A stretch of 64,000 bases of DNA from JACDAV01 sp964626755 (GCA_964626755.1 CAZVGO010000051.1:62001-126000), one strand, 5' to 3'; counted from the stretch's first letter, positions 24,253 to 33,228 are shown. Translations and numbers: made by a program. The notes: generated by a model from the letters alone, not told the origin.

Positions 24253-26388
24253 TCAACGGCCCCCGCGGACCTTCGGCAGCGGCGGCAGCCCGCGCTTCCG
24301 CGCGACGAGGTAGTGGCGGAACCAGTCGCGGACCTGAACGATGTTCTCGACCCGCCGGAACGGCGTGCCCGAGCGGGTCAGCTCGTGCGTCTCGTCCGGG
24401 ACCCGCATCATGCGCACGGGTCGGCGGTGTGACCGGACGACCGTGAACAGTGCCTCCGCCTGGCCGATGGTCGTCCGCAGGTCGCGCTCGCTGTGCTGGA
24501 TGAGGAGCGGCGTGCGGATCTTGTCGGCGTAGGTGAGCGGTGAGATCTGGCGGAAGTACTCGGGGTCCTTCCATGGCGTCGCCCCGAACTCGAACTCCGC
24601 CCACTCCCCGCCGCTGATGTCGCCGGTCAGGAAGAGCATTGCCATGTCGCTGACGCTGCGGCAGGTGACGGCAGCCGCGAACCGCTGGTCCTTGGCCACG
24701 ATCCAGTTCGTGAGATAGCCGCCGTATGATCCGCCGGTCACGCCGAGCCGGTCGGCATGAGCGAGCTTGTCCGCGACGAGGGCGTCGACGCCGGCGAGGA
24801 CGTCGCGCATGGGCCCGTCGCCCCAGTCCCGCAGGTTGGCCTCGTTGAACGCCCGGCCATAGCCCTCCGACCCGCGCGGGTTCGAGTAGAAGACACTCAT
24901 CCCGCTCGCGGCGAGGACCTGGAACTCCCAGCACGGCGACCAGCCGTACAGGGTGTGCGGGCCGCCGTGGATCTCGGTCACGACCGGCTGGCGGCCCGAG
25001 CCGGCGGGGATCAGCCAGCCCTGGATCTCGCGGGCGTCGACGGTGACCCGGCGCTCGATCGGTTGGCGCAGCTCGATCTCCGACATCACCTCGGCGTTCA
25101 GGTCCGTGAGCCGGCGGCTCCGGATCGAGCTGCGGCTGCCCCGCCGGCCGGCCAGCTCGAGGAGATGGACGTCCGGAAGGTCGGTCGGCGTCGACCGGAT
25201 GAATGCGATCGTCGAGCCGCCCCGGGCCCCGGCGACCTGGTCGAACGAGGAGACGTAGTGACGGTCCATCGTGACCCGCTCGATCTCACCGTCCGCGGTC
25301 CCGATCCGCCACAGCTCCATGCTGCCGTCAATTGGGGCGGTGAAGGTCAGCCATGCCCCGTCGGCAGACGCGACGAGGCGTGGGCCTTCGCCGACCGTCA
25401 CGTCGCTGTTCATCGATGAGCCAGGCATGAGGTCGTGGCGGTCGGACAGGTTGCGTCCGCCACCCGCCACCGCGTCGGAGCCGTCCGCGGCGAAGAGCCA
25501 GATGTCGGACCGGTAGAGGTTGGCGGGCTTCCGCCCGCCGAGCGCGGCGATCGTGCGGCCGTCCGGCAGCCACGTCGGCGTCCCGAACAGGGAGTCCGAG
25601 CCGCTGGTGATCCGGGTGACCTTGCCGGTCTCGACTTCGACGACGAACAGGTCGCCCCGGAAGCGCAGGTCGTGGTCCGGCCGGCGGTTCGCCGCAAATG
25701 CGATCAGCGTTCCATCCGGCGACCAGGCAGCGCCCTCCTCGGCCGTTGGCCCGTCGGTCAGCCGGCGAGCCTCGCCGGTGGCGACATCGACGATCCACAG
25801 GTGGGGAACCCGGTCGTACGTGAAGCCGGCACCGTTGAGCATGTAGTTGAGGCGGTCGATGTAGCGGTAGTCGGACTCGGGCGGGCTGCCCGGCTCGGGC
25901 TTCCGGGCCTTGCCCCGGAGCCGGGCGTCGAGCTTCCGGGTCGCGCCGACCGAACTGGTCGCGACGAGGAGCCGGCGACCGTCGGGGGACCACTCGAATC
26001 CCTCGACGCCGCGCGGCAGGTCGGTCAGGCGGCGTGCCTCGCCGCCGTCGAGCGGGAGCAGGTGGACCTGGACGCCGTCCTCACGGTCCTTCGGGTCCTT
26101 CGGCGCCTCCGGCTCCTCCTCGACCGCGAGGCGGCGATCGGAGAGAAAGGCGAGCGTCCGGCCGTCCGGCGAGAATCGCGGCTGGCGGTCATGCTTCGAC
26201 CCGAGCGTGACCTGGCGGGCGGGGCTGGCGCCGTCCGTCGATGCGAGCCAGACCGCGTGCCGGTAGCCGTCGTGGCCGGGGGCGACGGTCTGGACGGTGC
26301 ACGCGACGAGGCGCCCATCGGGCGACAGGCGCGGTTCGGTCGGGACGCGCAGCCGGGACAGGTCTTCGGAGCGCGGCGGTCGGGCCAT
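24253..26388 (-). CDS. S9-family (prolyl oligopeptidase/acylaminoacyl) peptidase
   Basis: A 711-residue serine peptidase without signal peptide. The N-terminal two thirds is a beta-propeller of WD40-like/PD40 repeats, each with an SPDGxxxAF pattern (e.g. RFSPDGRTLAFLSDR, WSPDGRRLLVATS, WSPDGTLIAFAANR). The C-terminal alpha/beta-hydrolase domain carries the nucleophile Ser554 in GGSYGGY, Asp636 in HSERD and His668 in DETHELTRSG. It is expected to hydrolyse short peptides or blocked N-termini in the cytoplasm. ATG 26388 was preferred over GTG 26406. Convergent with the cupredoxin gene, 7 bp apart. Confidence 0.9.
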   Translation of the reverse strand: MARPPRSEDLSRLRVPTEPRLSPDGRLVACTVQTVAPGHDGYRHAVWLASTDGASPARQVTLGSKHDRQPRFSPDGRTLAFLSDRRLAVEEEPEAPKDPKDREDGVQVHLLPLDGGEARRLTDLPRGVEGFEWSPDGRRLLVATSSVGATRKLDARLRGKARKPEPGSPPESDYRYIDRLNYMLNGAGFTYDRVPHLWIVDVATGEARRLTDGPTAEEGAAWSPDGTLIAFAANRRPDHDLRFRGDLFVVEVETGKVTRITSGSDSLFGTPTWLPDGRTIAALGGRKPANLYRSDIWLFAADGSDAVAGGGRNLSDRHDLMPGSSMNSDVTVGEGPRLVASADGAWLTFTAPIDGSMELWRIGTADGEIERVTMDRHYVSSFDQVAGARGGSTIAFIRSTPTDLPDVHLLELAGRRGSRSSIRSRRLTDLNAEVMSEIELRQPIERRVTVDAREIQGWLIPAGSGRQPVVTEIHGGPHTLYGWSPCWEFQVLAASGMSVFYSNPRGSEGYGRAFNEANLRDWGDGPMRDVLAGVDALVADKLAHADRLGVTGGSYGGYLTNWIVAKDQRFAAAVTCRSVSDMAMLFLTGDISGGEWAEFEFGATPWKDPEYFRQISPLTYADKIRTPLLIQHSERDLRTTIGQAEALFTVVRSHRRPVRMMRVPDETHELTRSGTPFRRVENIVQVRDWFRHYLVARKRGLPPLPKVRGGR

Positions 26389-26446
26389 CGATGCTGCCTC
26401 ACGCACGGGGGACGCCGCCGAGTCTACCGGCTACCATCGGGCGGCG

Positions 26447-27205
26447 ATGTCCAACCAGCTCTCGCTGTCGCTCGAGACGGAGCTGCCGAACCTCCCGGAG
26501 ACGCTCCGGCCGATGCTCGCGCGGCCGCTGCCGGAGCCCTTCGACTCGCCGGATCACCTGTTCGAGCCTTCGTGGGGCGGCCTGCGCGCGCTGGCGTTCG
26601 TCGGGCCCGCCGCCACCGCCGGGTCGGGCGAGGTCAGGCTCATCGACGTCGACGGCGTCGACGTCGGCACCCGGCTGACCGAGCTCGCCGGCCTCGCGGT
26701 TCGCGTCGACGCCCGATCGGCGGTCCTCGACGGAGAGCTCGTCGTGGTCGACTCGGCCGGCCGGGCCGACCCGAAGGAGCTCGCGGCACGGATCGCCGGC
26801 CGGGCCGGCCGGCCGGTCGCCTATCTCGCGTTCGACCTGCTCCACCTCGATGGCCGGTCGCTGCTCGGCGTCCCGCTGGCCAAGCGACGGGAGCTGCTCC
26901 GCCGTGTGCTCCGGCCGGGCGACGAGGTCGTCGCGGTGCCCGCGATCTCCGACGAGGGCCGAGCGCTGTTCGATGCCGTCGTGGCCCAGGGGATCGCCGG
27001 CGTGATGGCCCGCCAGCGGACGAGCCCGTACCTGCCGGGCGTACGCAGCCGGTTGTGGCGGTTCATCGCCGCGGGGCCGGCAGGGGGTGCGGTGCCGGGC
27101 TCCGCCGCGGACGACCCGCCTGTTCCGGCCAGCGCTCCGGTCCTCGCGCTCATCCGCCGGCTGCCGCTCCTCGAAGAGGACGACGAGGGCGCGGCGGGTT
27201 CCTAG
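26447..27205 (+). CDS. Catalytically dead ATP-dependent DNA ligase-like protein
   Basis: A 252-residue protein that follows the LigC/LigD adenylation-domain layout: LPETLRPMLARPLPEPF, then FEPSWGGLRALAFV where active ligases have EPKWDG.R; here the nucleophilic lysine is Ser42 and the aspartate is Gly44. Motif III (VLDGELVVVD) and IIIa (YLAFDLLHLDGRSL) persist, but motif IV ends MARQ instead of xAKR and motif V (SRLWRFIA) has lost both lysines of WxKxK. The OB-fold domain is absent. It cannot adenylate by the known mechanism, so it is probably a DNA- or nucleotide-binding pseudoenzyme. No Ku or LigD polymerase lies nearby. It looks intact, not decaying, and overlaps the convergent ABC permease by 4 bp. 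Confidence 0.75.
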   Translation: MSNQLSLSLETELPNLPETLRPMLARPLPEPFDSPDHLFEPSWGGLRALAFVGPAATAGSGEVRLIDVDGVDVGTRLTELAGLAVRVDARSAVLDGELVVVDSAGRADPKELAARIAGRAGRPVAYLAFDLLHLDGRSLLGVPLAKRRELLRRVLRPGDEVVAVPAISDEGRALFDAVVAQGIAGVMARQRTSPYLPGVRSRLWRFIAAGPAGGAVPGSAADDPPVPASAPVLALIRRLPLLEEDDEGAAGS

Positions 27206-28497
27206 CGGGCCCCGCGGGCCGCGGATACCAGCGCGCGGAACCCCGGCCGCTGTCCGTACAGCAGCACGCCCGCCGCGTAGACCCGGATCGCGACCACATA
27301 CGTGGCACCGATCGCCACGACGAGCAGGCCGATCGAAACGACGACCTCCCACACTTCGACACGGCCGAGGGTGAGCCGCGGCAGCATGACGAACGGGCTC
27401 CAGAACGGGATCAACGACGCGAGGCGGATGAACCAGGTCGTCCCGCCGGTCAGGGCGAGGATCGAGAGCAGGTAGCCACCGATCGCCACGAGGCTGAGCG
27501 GGAGCGCGATGACCTGGAGGTCCTCGGCGCGGCTGACGAGCGAGCCCGCCGCGGCGTAGACGAGGGCATAGAGCGTAAACCCCAGGACGAAGTAGCCGGC
27601 GTAGGCGAGCAGCAGCCCCGGCGTCAGGCCCTGGAAGGATGGCGTGAGCGACGAGCCCGGGCCGAGCAGCATATGGGCGAGCCGGTCCTCCACGGCGAGC
27701 GCCGCGATCGCGGCGACGAGAATCGTCCCGTATTGCGTCAGGCCGGCCAGCCCGATCCCGAAGACCTTGCCGACGACGAGCTGGCGGGCCGACGCGGCGC
27801 TGATCATCAGCTCCATGACCCGGCTCGTCTTCTCGGTGACGACCCCGGCCGCGACCCACATGCCGTAGATCACGATCGTCAGGAAGATGATGAACACGAA
27901 CACGATCCCGACGATGCGGCGGCCGGCATAGTCGGCGACGGCGAGCGGGGGGCCTTCGCCCGTATTGCCCGTGCGGAGGAGCTGGACGTCCGGCATCTGG
28001 AAGGCGCCGCTCGGGTTGTTCGCGCTGTAATCGAGGACCGCCACGCCGAACGCGCCGATCGACAGCTGCTGGAGGCGATCGTCGCCGATCGTCTCGCCGA
28101 CATGGAACTCGAACGAGAGACGGCCGCTCGCGCCACGTGCGGCGACGATCACCGAGTCGACGGTGTCACCCAGCGCCGCGAGGCTGGCGGCGCGGTCGGA
28201 CGCGGCCTCGACCCGGAACGGCGCGCCGGCCGCCTCTCCGGCGAGCGCCCCGTTGAGGATGCCATCGAGGATGCCGATCGTGCGGGCTGAGAGCTGCGGG
28301 GAGTCGGCGATCACGGCGACCCGGGTGACTGTCCCCTGGTCGAGGATCCGGACGAACAGCGGCGCAAACGCGACGAGGACCGCGAGCGTCGCGAGGAGCA
28401 CCGTCGAGACGTGGAAGAGGCGGCTCCTGACCCGCTCGCCGTACTCGCGCCGGGCGACGATCATCGCGTTCGGAAGGAGCGGGTCGCGGGCGCTCAC
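27202..28497 (-). CDS. ABC-2 type transporter permease (NatB-like)
   Basis: Membrane subunit of an exporter, 431 residues with six or seven predicted helices: one N-terminal (LFHVSTVLLATLAVLVAFAPL), a large extracytoplasmic loop (about 45-190), then a cluster from FVFIIFLTIVIYGMWVAAGVV to the C-terminus. EKTSRVMELMISA after the second helix is typical of the NatB/ABC2_membrane_3 group. The GTG start overlaps the ATPase stop by 4 nt. NatAB-type systems export Na+ or antimicrobial compounds; substrate is unknown here. Some genomes encode two such permeases, but only one is present. Confidence 0.85.
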   Translation of the reverse strand: MSARDPLLPNAMIVARREYGERVRSRLFHVSTVLLATLAVLVAFAPLFVRILDQGTVTRVAVIADSPQLSARTIGILDGILNGALAGEAAGAPFRVEAASDRAASLAALGDTVDSVIVAARGASGRLSFEFHVGETIGDDRLQQLSIGAFGVAVLDYSANNPSGAFQMPDVQLLRTGNTGEGPPLAVADYAGRRIVGIVFVFIIFLTIVIYGMWVAAGVVTEKTSRVMELMISAASARQLVVGKVFGIGLAGLTQYGTILVAAIAALAVEDRLAHMLLGPGSSLTPSFQGLTPGLLLAYAGYFVLGFTLYALVYAAAGSLVSRAEDLQVIALPLSLVAIGGYLLSILALTGGTTWFIRLASLIPFWSPFVMLPRLTLGRVEVWEVVVSIGLLVVAIGATYVVAIRVYAAGVLLYGQRPGFRALVSAARGAR

Positions 28498-29504
28498 GCT
28501 GCGGGCCCGCCGGCTCGGGGCGCGGTCGCCGGCCGTCGAGGCGCGCCGCCCGATCGTCGGTCGCCCGTCGATGCCGCAGGCGCGAGGGTCACGTCCTCGT
28601 CGACCGGCCGCCCGACGTGGTCGATGAACACCTGCTCGAGCGATGGGTCGGCGATCTCGAAGTGGGTCACCCGGAGCCCCCGGGAGAGGGCGGCCGCGAG
28701 CACCGCGTCCGGCTCGACGCCCTCGTCCACCTCCACCTCCGAGCGCTCGATCCCGGGGCGGATGACCCGGGCACCCGGGACGTCGGCGATCCAGCGGAGC
28801 TGATGGTCGCCCGCGATCCCGAGGATGACCATCCGGCGGCCGGTCGAGCGCTTCACCTGGGCGAGCGTCCCACCCACGACGACCCGGCCGCGATCCACGA
28901 TCGCGACCGACTCGCACATCGCCTCCGCCGCCTCCATCTGGTGGGTCGAGAAGATGAGCGTCTTGCCTCGGTCGCGGAGCTCGAGGAACGCCTCCCGCAG
29001 GAGTGCCACGTTCACCGGGTCGAGGCCGGTGAACGGCTCGTCCATGAGGAGGACCTCCGGATCGTGGAGGATGGCCGCGAGGAACTGGATCTTCTGCTGG
29101 TTGCCCTTCGACAGCTCGTCGGCCCGGCGGTCGGCGAAGTCCGGGACGCGGAAGCGGGCCAGCCAGGCGCGCGCCTCCCGGGCGGCCACGTCCTTCGGGA
29201 CCCCGTACAGGCCGCCGAAGAAGACGAGCTGCTCGAGGACGGTCATCCGGGGGTAGAGGCCGCGCTCCTCCGGCAGGTAGCCCCAGGTCCGGCGCGGCAG
29301 GGCCTCGCTCGGCGAGCCGTTCCAGTAGATCGCGCCGGAGTCGGCCCGGAGCACGCCCAGGGCGATCCGCATCGTGGTCGTCTTGCCGGCCCCGTTGGCC
29401 CCGAGGAACCCGAACACCTGGCCGCGCGGCACCTCGAATGACAGCCGGTCGAGGGCCACGATCGAGGCGAATCGCTTCGTGACTGAGTCAAGGACAAGGG
29501 ACAT
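28494..29504 (-). CDS. ABC transporter ATP-binding protein (NatA-like)
   Basis: Energising subunit of the exporter, 336 residues. Walker A is GANGAGKTTT (about residues 35-44), the signature is LSKGNQQKIQ, Walker B is VLLMDEPFTGLDP, and the switch His is in STHQMEAAE. A DUF4162-like C-terminal regulatory domain follows, then a 35-residue Ala/Arg/Gly/Pro tail. ATG 29504 is preceded by TATCCT with a 7-nt spacer and no Shine-Dalgarno. It is the first gene of a two-gene operon with the permease. Confidence 0.9.
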   Translation of the reverse strand: MSLVLDSVTKRFASIVALDRLSFEVPRGQVFGFLGANGAGKTTTMRIALGVLRADSGAIYWNGSPSEALPRRTWGYLPEERGLYPRMTVLEQLVFFGGLYGVPKDVAAREARAWLARFRVPDFADRRADELSKGNQQKIQFLAAILHDPEVLLMDEPFTGLDPVNVALLREAFLELRDRGKTLIFSTHQMEAAEAMCESVAIVDRGRVVVGGTLAQVKRSTGRRMVILGIAGDHQLRWIADVPGARVIRPGIERSEVEVDEGVEPDAVLAAALSRGLRVTHFEIADPSLEQVFIDHVGRPVDEDVTLAPAASTGDRRSGGAPRRPATAPRAGGPAA

Positions 29505-29511
29505 CCGGGGC

Positions 29512-29517
29512 AGGATA
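29512..29517 (-). promoter_or_regulatory. Putative -10 of leaderless ABC ATPase gene
   Basis: TATCCT on the minus strand, 7 nt before ATG 29504, no Shine-Dalgarno. Confidence 0.5.
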
Positions 29518-29571
29518 GGCTCGCCGAGCCCTCCGGCCGCATGGCCCGATGGTCCCGAGGCCCGAGGGCGA

Positions 29572-29731
29572 GTTGCGCCAGACGCACATAACAGACCGGA
29601 TCACCTCCGGTTCGGGCGCCGTGGTGCGTCCGGGACACGATTTGTCGCGGTTCGTGCCCCCAGGGCACGGATTCGCCCGTTCAACCGCCGGTCAACCGCC
29701 GAACCGGTTGCTTATGTGCTCCACGCGCAAC
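29572..29731. repeat. Intergenic inverted-repeat element, copy 2
   Basis: In the divergent gap between the ABC ATPase and DUF971 genes. The left arm at 29572-29592 reads GTTGC(n7)GCACATAAC in outline and matches copy 1's left arm at 18 of 21 positions. The inverted right arm at 29711-29731 (CTTATGTGC...GCGCAAC) pairs with it at 16 of 21. Between them is a hairpin at 29654-29668 (GTGCCC-CCA-GGGCAC). No coding capacity is visible. Confidence 0.6.
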
Positions 29732-29777
29732 TCCGCGCGGGCGGGGCGGGCCGGGCCGGGCTCCGGCACCCCTCCCC

Positions 29778-29783
29778 TACAAT
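29778..29783 (+). promoter_or_regulatory. Putative -10 of leaderless DUF971 gene
   Basis: TACAAT ends 6 nt before GTG 29790; no Shine-Dalgarno. One of the best -10 matches in the window. Confidence 0.55.
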
Positions 29784-29789
29784 GGCCTC

Positions 29790-30221
29790 GTGACCGGCGC
29801 CCCGTCCCTCTCCCCGACCGTACCCCGGACGATCCATGCCGACCGTGAGGCCGGCACGCTGTCGATCGGCTGGCAGGACGGCCACGCGACCGTCTACGAC
29901 TTCGTCGCGCTCCGCTGGCTCTGCCCGTGCGCCTACTGCCGGGGCGAGGCCGGGATGCCGGGCTGGCTCGACTCGCGACCGACCCTCTCCCCGGACCAGA
30001 CCCGGATGGTCGACATCCAGCTCGTCGGGAACTACGCGGTCGCGCCGTCCTGGGCGGACGGGCATCGGACCGGCTACTACACCTTCGCCGTGCTTCGGGA
30101 GCGTTGCCCTTGCCCCGACTGCAGCGGACGGCGAGCCGCCGACCCGGCCCTCGCCGGGGCGAAGCCGTCCGGCCACCTGACCCACGCCGCCCCCGCCCCC
30201 CACACAGAGGAGTCCCGATGA
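29790..30221 (+). CDS. DUF971 (GBBH-like N-terminal domain) protein
   Basis: A 143-residue protein of the DUF971 family, the domain that forms the N-terminus of gamma-butyrobetaine hydroxylase. It has the pattern IHADREAGTLSIGWQDGH, then RWLCPCAYCRGE (Cys45, Cys47, Cys50), VGNYAVAPSWADGHRTGYYTF and a second cysteine cluster ERCPCPDC. The cysteines suggest zinc or an Fe-S centre. Stand-alone DUF971 proteins often accompany Fe-S or Mrp/ApbC-related functions; no such neighbour is present here. The next gene overlaps by 4 nt. Confidence 0.8.
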   Translation: MTGAPSLSPTVPRTIHADREAGTLSIGWQDGHATVYDFVALRWLCPCAYCRGEAGMPGWLDSRPTLSPDQTRMVDIQLVGNYAVAPSWADGHRTGYYTFAVLRERCPCPDCSGRRAADPALAGAKPSGHLTHAAPAPHTEESR

Positions 30222-30562
30222 TCGTCGCCACCACTCCGTTCGTCGCCGGTCACCGGGTCAGCGAGACGAAGGGCCAGGTCTTCGGGCTGGTCGTCCGCAG
30301 CCGCGGCCTGGCGGGCAACTTCACAGCCGGGCTCCGCTCGCTCGTCGGAGGCGAGATCAGGGAGTACACGGAGCTCCTCGAGGACACCCGCCGCCAGGCG
30401 ATCGATCGGCTCGTGAAGAACGCCTCGCTGATGGGCGCCAACGCGGTCATCTCGATGCGCTTCGACAGCTCGGGGCTGGCCAACACGATGTCGGAGATCG
30501 TGGCGTACGGGACGGCGGTCGTCGTCGTGCCTGACGCCGGCGCCCCGCAGGCCAGCGAGTAG
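30218..30562 (+). CDS. YbjQ/UPF0145-family protein
   Basis: A 114-residue cytoplasmic protein with the YbjQ fold: a start strand with TTPFVAGHRVSETKGQVFGLVVRSRG, GLRSLVGGEIREYTELLEDTRRQAIDRLVKNA and GANAVISMRFD. The family forms pentamers and is usually annotated as a heavy-metal-binding domain, although this is weakly supported. GAGGAG lies 7 nt upstream of ATG 30218, which also overlaps the DUF971 stop, so the two are translationally coupled. Confidence 0.85.
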   Translation: MIVATTPFVAGHRVSETKGQVFGLVVRSRGLAGNFTAGLRSLVGGEIREYTELLEDTRRQAIDRLVKNASLMGANAVISMRFDSSGLANTMSEIVAYGTAVVVVPDAGAPQASE

Positions 30563-30566
30563 CGGG

Positions 30567-30917
30567 ATGGGCTCGTTCGGGCTGATCCGCGGGGTCATGT
30601 TCCTGGCCGGGGCAGCCCTCGTCGTCGCCGGCTTCGCCTCGCTCGGCTTCGGCGAGCTGTCTTTCGCCAACGGCTTGTGGCTGATCGGCCTGGGCGGCGT
30701 CCTGATGATCGTTGTCGTCCTCGAACGCCGGCGCTACCGGTCCGAGACGGCCGAGCGGTCGAACGATCCGATCGGGCCGGGAGGCGGCGAGACCGAGGCG
30801 GTCGAACCTCGATTCCGGCCGACCGACGAGGTGTTCGTCGACCCCACGACCCGGCGCACCATGCGCGTCCTCGTCGACCCCCGGACGGGCGAGCGCCGCT
30901 ACGTCGCTGAGGCCTGA
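30567..30917 (+). CDS. Small two-helix membrane protein, function unknown
   Basis: A 116-residue protein with two predicted transmembrane helices (about residues 8-30 and 36-51), then an Arg-rich turn and a hydrophilic cytoplasmic tail ending with FVDPTTRRTMRVLVDPRTGERRYVAEA. That tail has a repeated 'VDP.T..R..RV' element that resembles short beta-hairpin tails in other hypothetical proteins. It is 4 bp after ybjQ and probably in the same operon. I do not recognise a family. Confidence 0.6.
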   Translation: MGSFGLIRGVMFLAGAALVVAGFASLGFGELSFANGLWLIGLGGVLMIVVVLERRRYRSETAERSNDPIGPGGGETEAVEPRFRPTDEVFVDPTTRRTMRVLVDPRTGERRYVAEA

Positions 30918-30965
30918 TTCGCCGCCCACCGGTACCGTCGGGCCAGGGGCGGAGCGCCGGTCAGG

Positions 30966-30996
30966 TGCTATTCTCGGCGGCCCGGCAGTCTGCCGG
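30966..30996 (+). promoter_or_regulatory. Extended -10 and hairpin in the ppk leader
   Basis: TG-C-TATTCT (30966-30974) is an extended -10 motif; just downstream is a stem CCGGCA-GTC-TGCCGG (30982-30996), followed by CAGGAG as Shine-Dalgarno at about 31001 for ATG 31021. No clear -35 or PHO box is seen. Confidence 0.4.
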
Positions 30997-31020
30997 CCCC
31001 CAGGAGCCCGAGCGAACCCG

Positions 31021-33228
31021 ATGACCGCTGTTCGACCCGGCTCCCCGAGCACCTCCAAGGCCCCGCCGGCGACGAACGGTACGGGGGCCGAGCCGGCCCG
31101 CCGCAAGGCCCGCGGACGGCGCAACGGGCCGCTTCCCTACCTCAACCGCGAGCTGTCCTGGCTCGAGTTCAACAGTCGCGTTCTCCACGAGGCCCGCGAC
31201 CCGCGCAACCCGCTGCTCGAGCGGGTGAGGTTCCTGACGATCTTCGCCTCGAACCTCGACGAGTTCTTCCAGGTCCGGATCTCCGGCCTCAGGCAGCAGC
31301 TCCAGGCGGACGCCCACGTGGCCTCGCCCGACGGGCGGACGGCCGCGGAGCAGCTCGGGGCCGCCCGAGACCGGGTCCTCGGGCTCATCGGCGAACAGTC
31401 CTCGATCTACGCCGACGTCCGCAAGGAGCTCGCCGCGAGCGGCATCGAGATCGTCAAGTACTCCAGGGTTCCGGACCATCACCCGGCCCTCCGACAGCGG
31501 TTCATCGAGGAGATCTTCCCGGTCCTGACGCCGCTGGCGGTCGACCCGGGACACCCGTTCCCGTACATCTCGACGCTCAGCCTCTCGATCGCGGTCGGGT
31601 TGCGAGACCCGGAAACCGGCGAGCGCCACTTCGCCAGGGTGAAGATCCCCTCGATCCTGCCGCGACTGATCGAGATCGACCACCACCGGTTCGTGCTCAT
31701 CGACCAGGTGATTGCCGCGAACCTCGACCTCCTGTTCTCGGGCATGGAGATCCTCGAGCACCACCTCTTCCGGGTGACCCGCAATGCCGACCTGGCGATC
31801 GAGGAGGACGAGGCCGACGACCTGCTCATGGCGATCGAGGAGGAGCTCCGCCGGCGGCGGTTCGGGGCGGCAGTCCGGATCGAGGTCGAACGGTCGATGC
31901 CGGAGGCGACCCGCCAGATCCTTCAGCGCGGCATCGGCCTGGGCGAGGAGGACTGCTTCGAGATCCGGGGCATGCTCGACCTGACCTCGCTCCGCGAGAT
32001 CACCGAGCTCGACCGGCCGGACCTCAAGGCGGCCCCCTGGACGCCGGTGACGCCGGCGCGTCTGGCCCCGGCCGCCGAGGACGAGCCGGCCGACGTTTTC
32101 GCGGCGATCCGGGCCGGCGACATCCTCGTCCACCACCCGTACGAGAGCTTCGCCGCGTCCGTCGAGCGGTTCATCACCCAGGCCGCCGACGACCCGGACG
32201 TCCTCACGATCAAGCAGACCCTGTACCGGACGTCGGGCGACTCGCCGATCGTCCGTGACCTCATCCGCGCTGCCGAGCGCGGCAAGCAGGTCGTCGTGCT
32301 GGTCGAGATCAAGGCCCGCTTCGACGAAGAGGCGAACATCGTCTGGGCGCGCAAGCTCGAGCAGGCCGGCGCCCACGTCGTGTACGGCCTCGTCGGCCTC
32401 AAGACCCACTCGAAGACCCTGCTCGTCGTCCGGCGCGAGGGCTCCGGCCTGCGCCGCTACGTCCACATCGGGACCGGCAACTACAACCCCCGCACGGCGC
32501 GGCTGTACGTCGATCTTGGGCTCCTGTCGTGCCGAACGGACCTCGGTGCCGACGTCACCGACATGTTCAACGTCCTGACCGGGCTTTCCCGCCAGCGGAC
32601 GTTCCGCCGCCTGCTCGTGGCGCCCCACAGCCTGCGCAGCCGGTTCCTCGACCTGGTCGAACGCGAGATCGGGCACGCCGCGGCCGGACGGGCGGCGCGG
32701 ATCGTGCTCAAGCTCAACGCGATCGTCGACGTCGCCTGCATCAACGCTCTCTATCGCGCGTCGCAGGCCGGGGTGGAGGTCGATCTGATCATTCGCGCGG
32801 CCTGCGCACTACGCCCCGGTCTGCCCGGCGTGTCAGACCGGATCCGGGTGCGCTCGATCGTCGGCGAATTCCTCGAGCACTCGCGGATCTTCGGTTTCGC
32901 CAACGGTGGAGAGCAGGAGTGGTACATCGGCTCGGCCGACCTGATGGACCGCAACCTCGACCGCCGGGTCGAGGCGGTGGTCCCGGTCGATGATCCCGAG
33001 GCACAGGCGCGGATCGCTGAGGTCATCGAGGTCATGCTGGCCGACGACCGCCGATCGTGGCAGCTGGGCTCGGACGCGGTCTGGCGGCGGACCGAGGAGA
33101 TCGTCGGTCGGCCCGGCACGACCGACACCCACCAGGTCCTCAGGGAACGGGCGCTCCTGTCCGGCCACGTCGCCGCGGTTCCCCACGTGCCCCACTCGGC
33201 GACGGGCTCGCTGGACCCGCGAGCTTGA
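31021..33228 (+). CDS. ppk1: Polyphosphate kinase 1
   Basis: Makes inorganic polyphosphate from ATP (reversible). The 735-residue protein has the PPK1 architecture: N domain starting NRELSWLEFNSRVLHEA, middle domain with NLDEFFQVRISGLRQQ, and two phospholipase-D-like C domains containing KQTLYRTSGDSPIV, THSKTLLVVRREG with an active-site His, and YVHIGTGNYNPRTARLYVD. About 40 basic/Pro-rich residues precede the N domain. ATG 31021 is the first start after the promoter; the frame extends upstream antisense to nothing useful. It overlaps the CYTH-CHAD gene by 4 nt, and ppx lies convergent just beyond: a polyphosphate module. Confidence 0.95.
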   Translation: MTAVRPGSPSTSKAPPATNGTGAEPARRKARGRRNGPLPYLNRELSWLEFNSRVLHEARDPRNPLLERVRFLTIFASNLDEFFQVRISGLRQQLQADAHVASPDGRTAAEQLGAARDRVLGLIGEQSSIYADVRKELAASGIEIVKYSRVPDHHPALRQRFIEEIFPVLTPLAVDPGHPFPYISTLSLSIAVGLRDPETGERHFARVKIPSILPRLIEIDHHRFVLIDQVIAANLDLLFSGMEILEHHLFRVTRNADLAIEEDEADDLLMAIEEELRRRRFGAAVRIEVERSMPEATRQILQRGIGLGEEDCFEIRGMLDLTSLREITELDRPDLKAAPWTPVTPARLAPAAEDEPADVFAAIRAGDILVHHPYESFAASVERFITQAADDPDVLTIKQTLYRTSGDSPIVRDLIRAAERGKQVVVLVEIKARFDEEANIVWARKLEQAGAHVVYGLVGLKTHSKTLLVVRREGSGLRRYVHIGTGNYNPRTARLYVDLGLLSCRTDLGADVTDMFNVLTGLSRQRTFRRLLVAPHSLRSRFLDLVEREIGHAAAGRAARIVLKLNAIVDVACINALYRASQAGVEVDLIIRAACALRPGLPGVSDRIRVRSIVGEFLEHSRIFGFANGGEQEWYIGSADLMDRNLDRRVEAVVPVDDPEAQARIAEVIEVMLADDRRSWQLGSDAVWRRTEEIVGRPGTTDTHQVLRERALLSGHVAAVPHVPHSATGSLDPRA

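Noticed and set aside
24253..28290. Several very long plus-strand frames opposite the S9 peptidase and ABC genes (up to 951 codons)
   Set aside because: They are rich in Arg/Gly/Pro/Asp, have no motifs and exactly mirror real genes on the other strand, as expected at this GC content.
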